A DNA stretch of 64,000 nucleotides from Methanoculleus sp. 7T (GTDB lineage Archaea > Halobacteriota > Methanomicrobia > Methanomicrobiales > Methanoculleaceae), in NCBI RefSeq assembly GCF_023195915.1, contig NZ_JALPRP010000001.1:1860001-1924000 (forward strand), written 5' to 3'. Below the pieces are notes generated by a model. The model was not told the origin of the DNA. It did no database searches and saw nothing but the letters and a program-made list of their open reading frames with translations. Position 1 is the stretch's first letter, and each line of letters starts with the position of its first letter. The translations under genes and the position numbers were made by a program. Below, in pieces: positions 1-8,277 of the stretch.

Positions 1-1
1 C

Positions 2-1063
2 GAATACGTCTCAAACGCGTTCGGGAGGAGGCTTGCGTTCGTTGTTGGGTGGCTGATCATCTTCTCCGGCATCTTCGGCGCCGCAACCGTCGCGCTCGGG
101 TTCGCCGGTTACTTCTCAGATCTTGTCGGCTTCCCGGTCCTCCCCTCCGCGGTCCTGATCATCCTCCTCCTTGCCGGGATCCTCCTCTCCGGCATCAAGG
201 AAACCGCCCGGGTCGCCATCGCCCTGACGCTCGTCGAGGCCGGGGGTATCGTCATGGTCATCCTGATCGGCCTCCCCTACATCGGGCAGGTGGACTACCT
301 CGATATGCCGCAGGGAATCCCGGGCCTCCTGCAGGCGTCCGCCCTTGTCTTCTTTGCTTACATGGGGTTTGAAGAGATGGTCAAACTCTCCGAGGAGACC
401 CGGAACCCGGAGCGGACCATCCCGCTCGCCCTCATGATCGCGCTTGCCGTCTCCATCCTCCTCTACGTCTTGGTATCTCTCGCCGCAGTCTCGGTCGTCG
501 GCTGGGAGCAACTCGCCGCCTCGAAGGCCCCCTTCGCCGATGTCGCGTCCGTCGCCCTCGGTCCCGCAGCCTTCACCGTCATCTCGGTCATCGCCCTCTT
601 CGCCACCGCCAACACCGCCCTCCTGATGATGATGGCATCGTCCCGGATCGCCTACGGCATGGCGTTCTCTCACTCGCTCCCGCCGTTCCTTGCCAGGGTG
701 CATCCCCGAACCCGGACACCCTGGACGGCCATCGTCGCGGTCGCACTCGCCTCGATGGCGTTCCTCTTTGCAGGCAGGATCGACTTCGTCGCGAGCGTCA
801 CCAACTTCACGCTCTTTGTGACGTTCATCGTCATCAACGCATCTGTGATCCTGCTCCGCTACCGTGCGCCCGACGCAGCGCGGCCCTTCCGAATCCCGGG
901 CGCCGTCGGAGCCCTGCCGGTCATCCCGGTCGTCGGCATGGTCTCAAGTTTCTTTCTCCTCGTCCAACTCGACTCCTTGGTGCTGCTGGTCGGGGGCATC
1001 TTGGCCGCCGTCGGCGCCGTGCTCGCCTTGGTCGGGGAATGGCGGCCTCACGAGGCGGCGTGA
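2..1063 (+). CDS. APC-family amino-acid permease (5' end outside the window)
   Basis: This is a multi-spanning membrane permease, most likely importing an amino acid or polyamine by proton symport. The reading frame is open from base 2, so the N-terminus lies upstream and only the last 353 codons are present. About nine hydrophobic segments alternate with short loops. The loop SRIAYGMAFSHSLPPFLARV and the following P-x-T-x-x-P-W stretch are typical of the APC family. The ATG at 254 is internal and would discard several membrane helices, so it is not the start. The substrate cannot be told from the sequence. A TATA-led gene follows 99 bases downstream, so this is the end of its own unit. Confidence 0.85.
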   Translation, partial: EYVSNAFGRRLAFVVGWLIIFSGIFGAATVALGFAGYFSDLVGFPVLPSAVLIILLLAGILLSGIKETARVAIALTLVEAGGIVMVILIGLPYIGQVDYLDMPQGIPGLLQASALVFFAYMGFEEMVKLSEETRNPERTIPLALMIALAVSILLYVLVSLAAVSVVGWEQLAASKAPFADVASVALGPAAFTVISVIALFATANTALLMMMASSRIAYGMAFSHSLPPFLARVHPRTRTPWTAIVAVALASMAFLFAGRIDFVASVTNFTLFVTFIVINASVILLRYRAPDAARPFRIPGAVGALPVIPVVGMVSSFFLLVQLDSLVLLVGGILAAVGAVLALVGEWRPHEAA

Positions 1064-1131
1064 CAGTGGAAGGGGCATAACAATAGAGATTATGGGGTAA
1101 CTATGTCGCTCTAGAGTCCATGTCGGGAAAC

Positions 1132-1142
1132 TCTATATTTAT
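1132..1142 (+). promoter_or_regulatory. TATA box of the PstS-like gene
   Basis: The sequence TCTATATTTAT is centred about 26 bases before the ATG at 1163, the archaeal distance from TATA box to transcription start. The mRNA is therefore probably leaderless or has a leader of only a few bases. Confidence 0.55.
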
Positions 1143-1162
1143 CCGTCCCCTCATCGGTAGGT

Positions 1163-2041
1163 ATGCCAGACCTGCTTTCTCTCCGACACGGCGGGGCGCT
1201 TCTTGCGACCCTCCTCGTTGCCGCCGTCCTCTGTGCCGGATGTACAACCGGCATTGAAAACAGGACGTCCTCTTCCGCCGAAACCCTCTCGGTCACAGGT
1301 TCGACGACCGTCCTCCCCATCGCCCAACTGACCGCCGAGGCCTTCATGGCCGAAAATCCGAGCGTTGATATCCGGATCGGCGGCGGCGGGTCCAGCGTCG
1401 GCATCCAAGCCGTCGGCGAGGGGACCGCAGATATCGGCATGGCTTCCCGCGACCTGAAAGATACCGAGAAGGAAGCCTACCCCGGTCTTGTGGGGCACGC
1501 GGTTGCCCTCGACGGCATCGCGGTCATCGTCAACCCGGAAAACAGCGTCGGGAGCCTCACAATGGACGAACTACGGGGCATCTACAACGGCACCTACACC
1601 AACTGGAACGAAGTCGGCGGTCCCGACATGGAGATCGTCGTCACCGGCCGGGACAGCGCTTCCGGGACACGCGAGTTCTTCTATGATGTCGTGATGAAGA
1701 AGGAAGACTTCGTCGAGACTCAACTCGAGAAGAACTCAAACGGTGCGGTGAAGCAGACGGTCGCCCAGACCCCCGGCGCCGTCGGTTACGTCGGGCTCGG
1801 CTACATCGACGAGTCGGTGAAGGCTCTCTCCATCGATGCCGGCAACGGTCCGGTTGAACCCACCGTTCGGAACACCGAGGACGGCGCCTACCCGATTGCC
1901 CGCGAACTCCTGATGTTCACCCGGGGCGAACCTACCGGGCTCGCGGCGGAGTACCTCTCCTTCATCTCCGGCCCCGAAGGGCGGCAGATCGTCAGAGACG
2001 AGGGGTTCGTGCCCCTCGGCGGCAACCGGACGGCCCCTTAA
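1163..2041 (+). CDS. Phosphate ABC transporter substrate-binding lipoprotein (PstS-like)
   Basis: This is an extracytoplasmic binding protein of the PstS family that would deliver phosphate to an ABC permease. Residues 11-27 form a lipoprotein signal ending in the lipobox L-C-A-G-C, with Cys27 as the lipid-modified residue. The phosphate-loop motifs GSTTVLP (about 46-52) and GRDSASGTREFF are intact, and 292 residues is normal for the short archaeal form. No pstC, pstA or pstB is adjacent: the next gene is convergent, four bases away. It is therefore an orphan binding protein here, and another oxyanion ligand is possible. Confidence 0.88.
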   Translation: MPDLLSLRHGGALLATLLVAAVLCAGCTTGIENRTSSSAETLSVTGSTTVLPIAQLTAEAFMAENPSVDIRIGGGGSSVGIQAVGEGTADIGMASRDLKDTEKEAYPGLVGHAVALDGIAVIVNPENSVGSLTMDELRGIYNGTYTNWNEVGGPDMEIVVTGRDSASGTREFFYDVVMKKEDFVETQLEKNSNGAVKQTVAQTPGAVGYVGLGYIDESVKALSIDAGNGPVEPTVRNTEDGAYPIARELLMFTRGEPTGLAAEYLSFISGPEGRQIVRDEGFVPLGGNRTAP

Positions 2042-2044
2042 CCT

Positions 2045-3562
2045 CTACTCTTTTGCCCGGTAACGCTCCGCTGGAGCGGCCGCTTCCAGCCTTCCGTCCG
2101 AGAGGACCGAGACGGCGCCGTGGCCGCATGCGACCAGGCATCGCCGGCCGGTCGGGGCAAGTTCCTCATCCAAGCCCGCGATCATCTCAAGCAGCGCTTT
2201 GCGTTCCCGGCGTGCGCAGTCGCTGTCGACGTTGACCGACGTCACCAGAAAGTCGGCCAGCGAGTTGTAGCGTTTTCGGCCTTCATCAAGGCTCCCGAAG
2301 TTGATCAGGGTATCCCCGGTAAAGATGATGCCGTGACCCGGGCAGAAGAGGTAGACCTGGCCGTGCAGGTGCCCGCCCAGGGATTCGAGGACCTCGAACT
2401 CAAGGTCGTGGACCTTAACGCGGGCGAGGATGGGGAAGATCGAGCGCATGCCGAGTTTCTCGGCCGGAAAGAGTTCCGGGCTCTCCGGCGGGGCGAAGTG
2501 CGAGAAGAGGTTGATGACGGTCGTGTAGACCTCCTCGAGGATCGAGGACTCGCTGCGCGAGCCGTAGGCCCGGTTCGCCCGGCGGATGATCTCCTGCGAA
2601 CCGGTGTGCATATAGGCCTCTGCATCGAAGAGCCCGCCCGCCCCGCAGTGGTCCGCGTCGGCGTGGGTGATGTAGATCCTCCTGATCTTTTGGAGATCCC
2701 CGAGGCCGTAGTGCTGGAACATCTGCACGACGTCCTGGTGGTAGATCCCGTAGCCGGTATCGACCATGACGGTCTCGTCGGGGGTTCGGAGCAGGAAGAT
2801 GTTCCCGCCGCCCGGCATCTGAAAGCAGAAGACCTCGACGGCGTCGCTGATCGGGATGCGCTGGACATCCGCGTAAAACCGGTCCCCGGTAGTATCCCGG
2901 AGCGTCCTCCCGGTGAGCAGGATGCATTCGAAGACCTCTTTTGGGTTCTGGCCGAGACTGTTGAGTTCTTGGACGATGTGGTTGATGTCCTGGAGGAGGG
3001 AGAGCAGGAACTCGTCCTCGGCCGTTCCGACAAGCCCCCGCACCGCTTGGGCGAACCTGACGTAGAAGACGGTGTCGTCGAGCCGTTCGCCGGTCGTGTC
3101 GTATTCGAGGATCTCGAGGGGGTACAGCGATTTCAGCCGGTCGAGCAGGCTCTCCACGATTGCGGTCTCTTCGACGTTCAGGCTGACCGTGACCCGCCCG
3201 GGGTCGCACCGCCGGTCGTCGAAGTCGATGTAGGCGATGTTTGCTCCTGCCCCCGTGATGTAGGTGAGGAGTTCGAAGAGGGAGCCGGGCTGGTGGGGGA
3301 GGTGTACCGAGAACTTGAGAAACCCGAGCGTGGGCAGCGATTCCTGGAGGTAGCCGATTGCATGGAGGTCTTCCTTCATCCGGCAGTAGGTCTCCGGTGC
3401 GGCTGTTACCTCGAAGAAGACCGTGGCGGGGTCGATCCTGCGGTCGTACTGGATGCGGTTGATGTTGCCCGAATAGGACTTGATGATCTCGGCCGCGCGG
3501 TGGAGCGCGCCCGGTTCGTCGGGCATTCTAGCGACAAAGGAGTATTTATTCACCCGGTTCAC
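2045..3562 (-). CDS. ACT-ACT-metallo-beta-lactamase fusion protein
   Basis: Two ACT-like ligand-binding domains (about residues 8-75 and 83-150) are followed by a linker and a metallo-beta-lactamase hydrolase domain (about 235-460). The first ACT has the usual MPDEPGALHRAAEII start and the second HLPHQPGSLFELLT. The metal motif reads T-H-A-D-A-D-H (His300, Asp302, Asp304, His305), so the second histidine of HxHxDH is Asp; GGHLHG and FTGD, further metal ligands, are present. ACT domains usually bind amino acids, so an amino-acid-responsive hydrolase is a reasonable inference, but the substrate is unknown. It is monocistronic and ends four bases from the convergent PstS-like gene. Confidence 0.8.
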   Translation of the reverse strand: MNRVNKYSFVARMPDEPGALHRAAEIIKSYSGNINRIQYDRRIDPATVFFEVTAAPETYCRMKEDLHAIGYLQESLPTLGFLKFSVHLPHQPGSLFELLTYITGAGANIAYIDFDDRRCDPGRVTVSLNVEETAIVESLLDRLKSLYPLEILEYDTTGERLDDTVFYVRFAQAVRGLVGTAEDEFLLSLLQDINHIVQELNSLGQNPKEVFECILLTGRTLRDTTGDRFYADVQRIPISDAVEVFCFQMPGGGNIFLLRTPDETVMVDTGYGIYHQDVVQMFQHYGLGDLQKIRRIYITHADADHCGAGGLFDAEAYMHTGSQEIIRRANRAYGSRSESSILEEVYTTVINLFSHFAPPESPELFPAEKLGMRSIFPILARVKVHDLEFEVLESLGGHLHGQVYLFCPGHGIIFTGDTLINFGSLDEGRKRYNSLADFLVTSVNVDSDCARRERKALLEMIAGLDEELAPTGRRCLVACGHGAVSVLSDGRLEAAAPAERYRAKE

Positions 3563-3661
3563 CTAGCTGTTGCCCATAGATGAGCGGTCGTCCTATATCC
3601 ACTTTTTCTTGCGGTTCGGGAGGCCCGGATTGGGAAAAGAGAGGGATTTTTGGGCCAAATA

Positions 3662-4987
3662 TCAGTTCTTGCGCCGCAAGGCGGCGACAATTGCTACGGC
3701 TCCGAGGCCGACGGCGGCAGAGAACCCGGGCGCCTCCTGCGGCGTCATGCCCTCCGCTGCGGCGGCGGCCCTTGATGCGGCCTGCTCCCGGAGAACGGCC
3801 GTTGCCGTCTGAGCAGGCTCCGGGGCGACCGTTTGCGGCTCCGGAAGCACGGTCGGCGGGGTCCTCGAGGAGAAGGAGAAGTAGTAGACGTTCCCGTTAT
3901 CGGAGCCGACGGCCAGATAGTCGGCCGGTGATGAGAACGCGACCGCGGTGACTGCGGAGTTCTCCCCCTCCGGGCTCCGGACCTTACCATACTCCCAGAT
4001 CCGGGCTCCGGCACTGCTCAGCAGGTGGGCGTACCCGCCGTCCGTCCCGGCACCGATCACGGAGCCGTGGGGGTCGAGGCGGACTGTGCAGATCGGGCCG
4101 TCGCTCATCCACACCGGGCCTCCCTCTCCAGCGTTGTCGAGGAGGAAGACCTTGGAGCCGGCGGTTCCGGCGACGGCGGACCCTCCGTCTGCGATCGAGA
4201 CGCTCTGCACGGCGCTGCCTGCATCATACGTCCAGAGCACGTCTCCCCGGAAATTCAGCAGATGAATGCTGCCGTCATCGGTACCCGCCGCCACGAACGC
4301 ACCGTCCGAACCGACTGCGACTGCGGTGACGGCGCTCCCAAGCGAAATCTTCCGGAGGAGGCCTCCCCTGCTGTTGATGAGAAGAACATCCCCTGCTTCG
4401 GTCCCTGCAACGCAGTACTTCCCGTCTGGAGAGATGCCGACCCCGAGCACCTTGCTCCCTGCGCCCATCGACCAGAGGACTCGGCCGCCGGCATCAAGCA
4501 TCATGACGCGGTCCCCGGCCCCTGCCGCGATGGTGCTTCCCCCGGCGGTAATGCCGACCCCCGTGACCGGAGCGCCGGACTGATGGGTCCAGAGCAGCGT
4601 GCCGCTGCTGTTGAGGAGGCCGATCTCACCGCCCGCGGTGCCGAACGCCACGGCGGACCCGTCTGTCGGCATACCGATCGTTGTTACGGCGTCCGGAAAC
4701 GCGTAGGTCCAGAGCAGGGCGGCGGTGGGGGAGTCTCCGCCGCCGGATCCTCTCGAAGACCCTCCGTTTTCATCTCCGGCGCAGAGGTAGAGCCTCGTCG
4801 TGATCTGTACTCCTTTCGACGTATCGGCGGCATCGTCGAGGCTGTACGCCTGCCCTATCCCGGTGACGAGGCAGAGCATGATGAGGCATGCGAGAACCCT
4901 CCCAATCTTATGGGCCCCTGACGGTTTGGAGCCGTTTTTGTGGTTAATTTTAGTTATTGGGCCCGGATAATCCCAGATCTGGGTCAT
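3662..4987 (-). CDS. Secreted beta-propeller repeat protein with PGF-CTERM-like anchor
   Basis: This surface protein is made of about seven WD40/PQQ-like blades, each with a pattern such as L-L-W-T, x-V-T-x-V-G-I, D-G-x-x-x-A-A-G. A hydrophobic signal lies near residues 28-48, giving a rather long N-region if the ATG at 4987 is used. The TATA box at 5011-5022 lies about 29 bases from that ATG, which supports it as a leaderless start. The C-terminus has a Pro/Ala/Thr-rich stretch, then A-P-G-F, a hydrophobic helix and R-R-K-N, matching the archaeosortase PGF-CTERM signal. The protein is probably processed and lipid-anchored at the cell surface. The ligand is unknown. Confidence 0.75.
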   Translation of the reverse strand: MTQIWDYPGPITKINHKNGSKPSGAHKIGRVLACLIMLCLVTGIGQAYSLDDAADTSKGVQITTRLYLCAGDENGGSSRGSGGGDSPTAALLWTYAFPDAVTTIGMPTDGSAVAFGTAGGEIGLLNSSGTLLWTHQSGAPVTGVGITAGGSTIAAGAGDRVMMLDAGGRVLWSMGAGSKVLGVGISPDGKYCVAGTEAGDVLLINSRGGLLRKISLGSAVTAVAVGSDGAFVAAGTDDGSIHLLNFRGDVLWTYDAGSAVQSVSIADGGSAVAGTAGSKVFLLDNAGEGGPVWMSDGPICTVRLDPHGSVIGAGTDGGYAHLLSSAGARIWEYGKVRSPEGENSAVTAVAFSSPADYLAVGSDNGNVYYFSFSSRTPPTVLPEPQTVAPEPAQTATAVLREQAASRAAAAAEGMTPQEAPGFSAAVGLGAVAIVAALRRKN

Positions 4988-5010
4988 AGTGTGCAGTGGT
5001 ATAGGGTGCT

Positions 5011-5022
5011 GCTATTTATAGG
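5011..5022 (-). promoter_or_regulatory. TATA box of the beta-propeller gene
   Basis: On the minus strand this reads CCTATAAATAGC, a near-ideal archaeal TATA element. Its centre is about 29 bases from the ATG at 4987, implying a leaderless or nearly leaderless mRNA. Confidence 0.6.
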
Positions 5023-5138
5023 TTCCCTCATTACGGTATTGAGCTGCGTGCTTTTTTATCCATACATCGTTATTATAATCCGCCTCCTCTGCAGGGGTGG
5101 CGTCACGATGCACCGGTAGGAGCGGGAAGGTGAGGCTC

Positions 5139-5144
5139 AAAAAA
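5139..5144 (-). terminator. T-run terminator after the flavodoxin gene
   Basis: Six T residues on the minus strand lie 15 bases after the flavodoxin stop codon. Archaeal RNA polymerase stops at such U-runs, so this is a plausible terminator. Confidence 0.4.
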
Positions 5145-5158
5145 GAGATGACGGCCGG

Positions 5159-5665
5159 TCACGCCCGGGCGATCTTCGCGCGGAGGGCCTGCGCCCAAGC
5201 GCGGACGGCTCCCCAGTCCCGGAAGTCTCCCGTCTTCGGCCGGATGAGCTTGATGATCGTCCGGTCCGTGAGGGATAAGCGGCTGTTCTCCAGCCTCCCT
5301 CGGAAGAGGCCGATCTCGACGGGTTTTACGAGCATCCGGACCTGGTCCATAGACGCCTCCGCCTTCCGGAGAAGGTCGGGGTTCTCTGCATCGACCGTGA
5401 GCCCCACGGCAAAGTAAGCGACGGGAATGCTGCGCAGGTGCTGTTGGTGCCGCTCGATGAAGACCTGCGGTTCCGGGAGCCATTTTCCCATGTAGATCGG
5501 GCTCCCGATGACGACCGCCCGGTACGGGGCGAGGTCGCCGACTTCGTCGACCGGCCGAACGTCGACCGCAACGCCGGTCTTTCGGAGTTCGTCGCCGATC
5601 GCCTCCGCCACCTCTGCGGTCGAGCCGTAGCGGCTGGCGTAGGCAACAAGAATCGTATCTGCCAT
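5159..5665 (-). CDS. Flavodoxin-domain protein
   Basis: This 168-residue single-domain protein belongs to the flavodoxin/HemG-like group. The FMN phosphate loop is seen as A-S-R-Y-G-S-T-A-E-V at residues 10-19, and the second strand-loop as V-V-I-G-S-P-I-Y-M-G. It should bind FMN and carry electrons. The long C-terminal half resembles protoporphyrinogen-oxidase-type flavodoxins, but no haem pathway genes are nearby, so a general redox role is as likely. A TATA-like AATAAGA about 30 bases upstream suggests leaderless expression. It is transcribed alone, divergent from the TPR gene. Confidence 0.8.
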   Translation of the reverse strand: MADTILVAYASRYGSTAEVAEAIGDELRKTGVAVDVRPVDEVGDLAPYRAVVIGSPIYMGKWLPEPQVFIERHQQHLRSIPVAYFAVGLTVDAENPDLLRKAEASMDQVRMLVKPVEIGLFRGRLENSRLSLTDRTIIKLIRPKTGDFRDWGAVRAWAQALRAKIARA

Positions 5666-5753
5666 AATGCATGTATTTCTCGCGTAACCGGTCTTATTCG
5701 TTGCGGGAGGGTGGAGGTTAGGTTCTTATTGTTTGGTATCCCCTATAGGCGCG

Positions 5754-6398
5754 ATGACGATCAGACAAGAGGGTGCCGGAGCATGGTATCACCGAGGGCA
5801 GGCCTTCTGCACCACAAGGAAGTTCGATAAGGCGATCGTCTGCTACGACAAGGCCCTTGAACTCTCCCCCGACGACTCCGTCATATGGAGGCGAAAGGGC
5901 TTTGCTCTCCTCAAGATCGGCCGCTACGACGAGGCGGCCGCCTGTTTCGATCGAGCACTCGATCTGGATCCGGATGACGCGACCGCCTGGCAGCGCAAGG
6001 GCTACGCTCTTGCTCATCTCGGGGCGCACGCCGACGCCGTCGCCTGCTGCGATAAGGCGCTCACGCTGGCTCCGAAGCATCTCCTTGCCTGGCAGTGCCG
6101 GGGGTGGCTGCTTGAGGCCATGTGCAGGTACGACGAGGCGGTTGACTGCTATGAGGCGGTCCTTGCGATCGACCCCGACCGCAGGTCCGCAGCCTGGCAC
6201 CGGGAGCGGATGCGTGAGAGAAGGGATCTTGAAGCGCTCGCATCCGAGATCCGGGAGGCGGAGCGGTTCGTCGAGGTGCCGGCCTGCATCCGTGAAGTCG
6301 TCACGGAGCGGGACTACGGCAACGTCGGGCTTGCGCGGGCGGTGCTCCGTGAACTGGTCGAGAGAGCGGAGACGGCGGCGGTTCACCGGCCGGGATGA
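5754..6398 (+). CDS. TPR repeat protein
   Basis: Four consecutive tetratricopeptide repeats of 34 residues fill roughly the first 140 residues. Each has the W-x-x-x-G-x-A-L, Y-D-E-A and A-L-x-L-x-P-D-D pattern. A charged C-terminal helix-rich tail of about 70 residues follows. The protein should be a soluble scaffold for protein-protein contact, with unknown partners. The ATG at 5754 is preferred over an in-frame TTG at 5733 because the repeat fold begins just after it. Nothing in the neighbouring genes points to a role. Confidence 0.75.
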   Translation: MTIRQEGAGAWYHRGQAFCTTRKFDKAIVCYDKALELSPDDSVIWRRKGFALLKIGRYDEAAACFDRALDLDPDDATAWQRKGYALAHLGAHADAVACCDKALTLAPKHLLAWQCRGWLLEAMCRYDEAVDCYEAVLAIDPDRRSAAWHRERMRERRDLEALASEIREAERFVEVPACIREVVTERDYGNVGLARAVLRELVERAETAAVHRPG

Positions 6399-6587
6399 TT
6401 CCAGTGCGGCCGAGAGCCGCTCCACACCCTTGCCGTGTCGACGGAGTTGCCGTCAAGGGCTTCTGCGGACTTGTGATAAGAGAGTCTGAACGTTGTGGAC
6501 GTTGACCATGCTCCACAGCAGAGAGATCGCAACTCAGTGAACCGGACCGGCACGTCTGCCCCTCTCCCGGAAAAAAGGTGAATTGCC
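6399..6587. other. Gap between TPR gene and gltX
   Basis: This short gap holds the gltX terminator at 6571-6576. A minus-strand frame near 6400-6530 (containing L-S-Y-H-K-S-A-E-A-L-D and T-A-R-V-W-S-G) reads faintly like the N-terminal end of a TnpB-type transposon protein, but it is too short to call. Confidence 0.3.
6571..6576 (-). terminator. T-run terminator after gltX
   Basis: Six T residues on the minus strand lie about 12 bases past the gltX stop. This is where the long minus-strand translation/isoprenoid array probably ends. Confidence 0.45.
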
Positions 6588-8273
6588 TTACCGGTGCGCA
6601 AAGAACGCATCCACCCGGCCGTCGGTCACCGAGTCTACTCTCGCAAACCCGATCCGCTCGAACTGGACGACGCGGTCCACCTCTCCGGCGACCAGCGGTT
6701 CGCAGAACCCCTCGACGTCCCCCTCCTGCCGGTGGAGGAGGCAGGGGAGCTTCGTATCGGCCGGCAGCCACTGGATGATCGGCGCCTTCTCGTGCCGGGC
6801 GTCCTCGAGCGAGTCGCCGGCGTAAGAGAGACGCGGCTCATCCCCGTCCCATGCGATCCTGACGTTGTAGAGGTCCTTTAACCGGACCATGCTCCGCCCC
6901 TCGATGTCCGCTTTCGGGAGGAGGACTCTCCCAACGGTTGCGAGGGTGCGAACCCCCCGGGAGGGGTCGTTCGGGTGGAGGGCCGCCCGGGCCTCGTGGC
7001 GGGGAGCGCCTTCAACGACGACCTCGATCGGGTCGGGTACGAAGAAGTAGCGGTTCGCCTTCGGGTCGACGATCTCTTTGTTCCGGGCATAGAGGTTCTC
7101 CCATGAGAACGTGATGTCGGTCTCGCCGATCCCGATATCGATCATGGCGTTCCTGACCGCCTCTGGCTCGATGCCTCGGCGTGCGATCGCCCGCATCGTC
7201 CCAAGGTGGACATCGTCCCACCCGGTGTAGACGCCGCTCCTGATCCCCTCCCGCATGCTCGACGTCGAGAGGACGACGCCCGATATCCCCATCCGGCCGT
7301 AATGGCGGTAGACCGGAGGCTTCCAGCCGAAATAGTCGAAGATGTAGCGCTGCCGCCCTGTGTTTGCGATGTGGTCCTTCCCGCGGATGACGTGAGTGAT
7401 CCCGAGCAGGTGGTCGTCCACCGCGACCGAGAAGTTCATCAGCGGAAAGACCGTGGCGTCCACTCTTGGGTGGATGGGCGTGTTCACGATCCGCATCGCC
7501 GAGTAGTCCCGCATCGCCGGGTCCGGGTGGGCGAGATCCGTCTTCACCCGCACGGTTGCGTCGCCCTCGTAGAACTCCCCGTCAAGCATCCGCTGCCAGA
7601 GTTCCAGGTTCTCCTCCACCGTCTGGTTGCGGCAGGGGCACGCCTTCCCCTTGAGTTTCAGTTCCCGGAAGCGCTCGGCGTCACAGACGCAGACATACGC
7701 GCCGCCGAGTTCGATGAGTTTCCTGCACCAATCGTAGTAGATATCGAGCCGGTCGCTCTGGTAGACGATATCGGTGATCCCAAGCCCCAGCCACTCGATA
7801 TCCTCCCGCACCATATCGTATGCCTCGGGGTCGACCCTTCTAGGGTCGGTATCCTCGATACGGAGGACATACCGGCCTCCATACCGCTTGACATAGTAGT
7901 CGTTCAGGACGGAGGCCCGTGCGTGCCCGAGGTGTAGCGGCCCGCTCGGGTTCGGCGCAAACCGCATCACCACGCCGTTCTCCGCACCCTCGAGGGCGGG
8001 GAGTTCCCGTGACCGCTCGTGGGTCTCGGTGAGTTCGGCGATGAGTTCGGGGGCGATCTCTTCGAGAAGGCTCTTCCGCTCGGCCTGGCTCATCGCCGCC
8101 ACTTTCGCGATGACCTTCCCCGCAAGAGGCCCGAGTTCCCGCGCCCGGCTCCGGAACTCGGGGTGCTTCCCGAGCACCGTGCCGATGACCGCCCCGCTCT
8201 TCGGGGTGCTGTCGTGCTTCACTGCATTCTGTAAGGCGTAGATGAAGAGGAGATGCTCGATATCGGCGTCCAT
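6588..8273 (-). CDS. gltX: Glutamyl-tRNA synthetase, archaeal type
   Basis: The enzyme charges tRNA-Glu (in many archaea also tRNA-Gln, later amidated) with glutamate. The class I signature is F-A-P-N-P-S-G-P-L-H-L-G-H at about residues 106-118. The KMSKS-like loop reads S-T-S-S-M-R-E-G. The roughly 100-residue N-terminal helical domain and the beta-barrel C-terminal anticodon-binding domain mark the archaeal/eukaryotic GluRS type, and 561 residues is the usual length. The gene is last in the array, four bases after the prenyl diphosphate synthase stop. Confidence 0.96.
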   Translation of the reverse strand: MDADIEHLLFIYALQNAVKHDSTPKSGAVIGTVLGKHPEFRSRARELGPLAGKVIAKVAAMSQAERKSLLEEIAPELIAELTETHERSRELPALEGAENGVVMRFAPNPSGPLHLGHARASVLNDYYVKRYGGRYVLRIEDTDPRRVDPEAYDMVREDIEWLGLGITDIVYQSDRLDIYYDWCRKLIELGGAYVCVCDAERFRELKLKGKACPCRNQTVEENLELWQRMLDGEFYEGDATVRVKTDLAHPDPAMRDYSAMRIVNTPIHPRVDATVFPLMNFSVAVDDHLLGITHVIRGKDHIANTGRQRYIFDYFGWKPPVYRHYGRMGISGVVLSTSSMREGIRSGVYTGWDDVHLGTMRAIARRGIEPEAVRNAMIDIGIGETDITFSWENLYARNKEIVDPKANRYFFVPDPIEVVVEGAPRHEARAALHPNDPSRGVRTLATVGRVLLPKADIEGRSMVRLKDLYNVRIAWDGDEPRLSYAGDSLEDARHEKAPIIQWLPADTKLPCLLHRQEGDVEGFCEPLVAGEVDRVVQFERIGFARVDSVTDGRVDAFFAHR

Positions 8274-8277
8274 ACTC

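Noticed and set aside
2120-3583. 487-codon open frame antisense to the ACT-MBL gene
   Set aside because: Long antisense frames are common in GC-rich coding DNA; the minus-strand protein has clear domains and this one none. The same applies to other long shadows, for example 8242-9357, 9398-10606 and 37581-39035.
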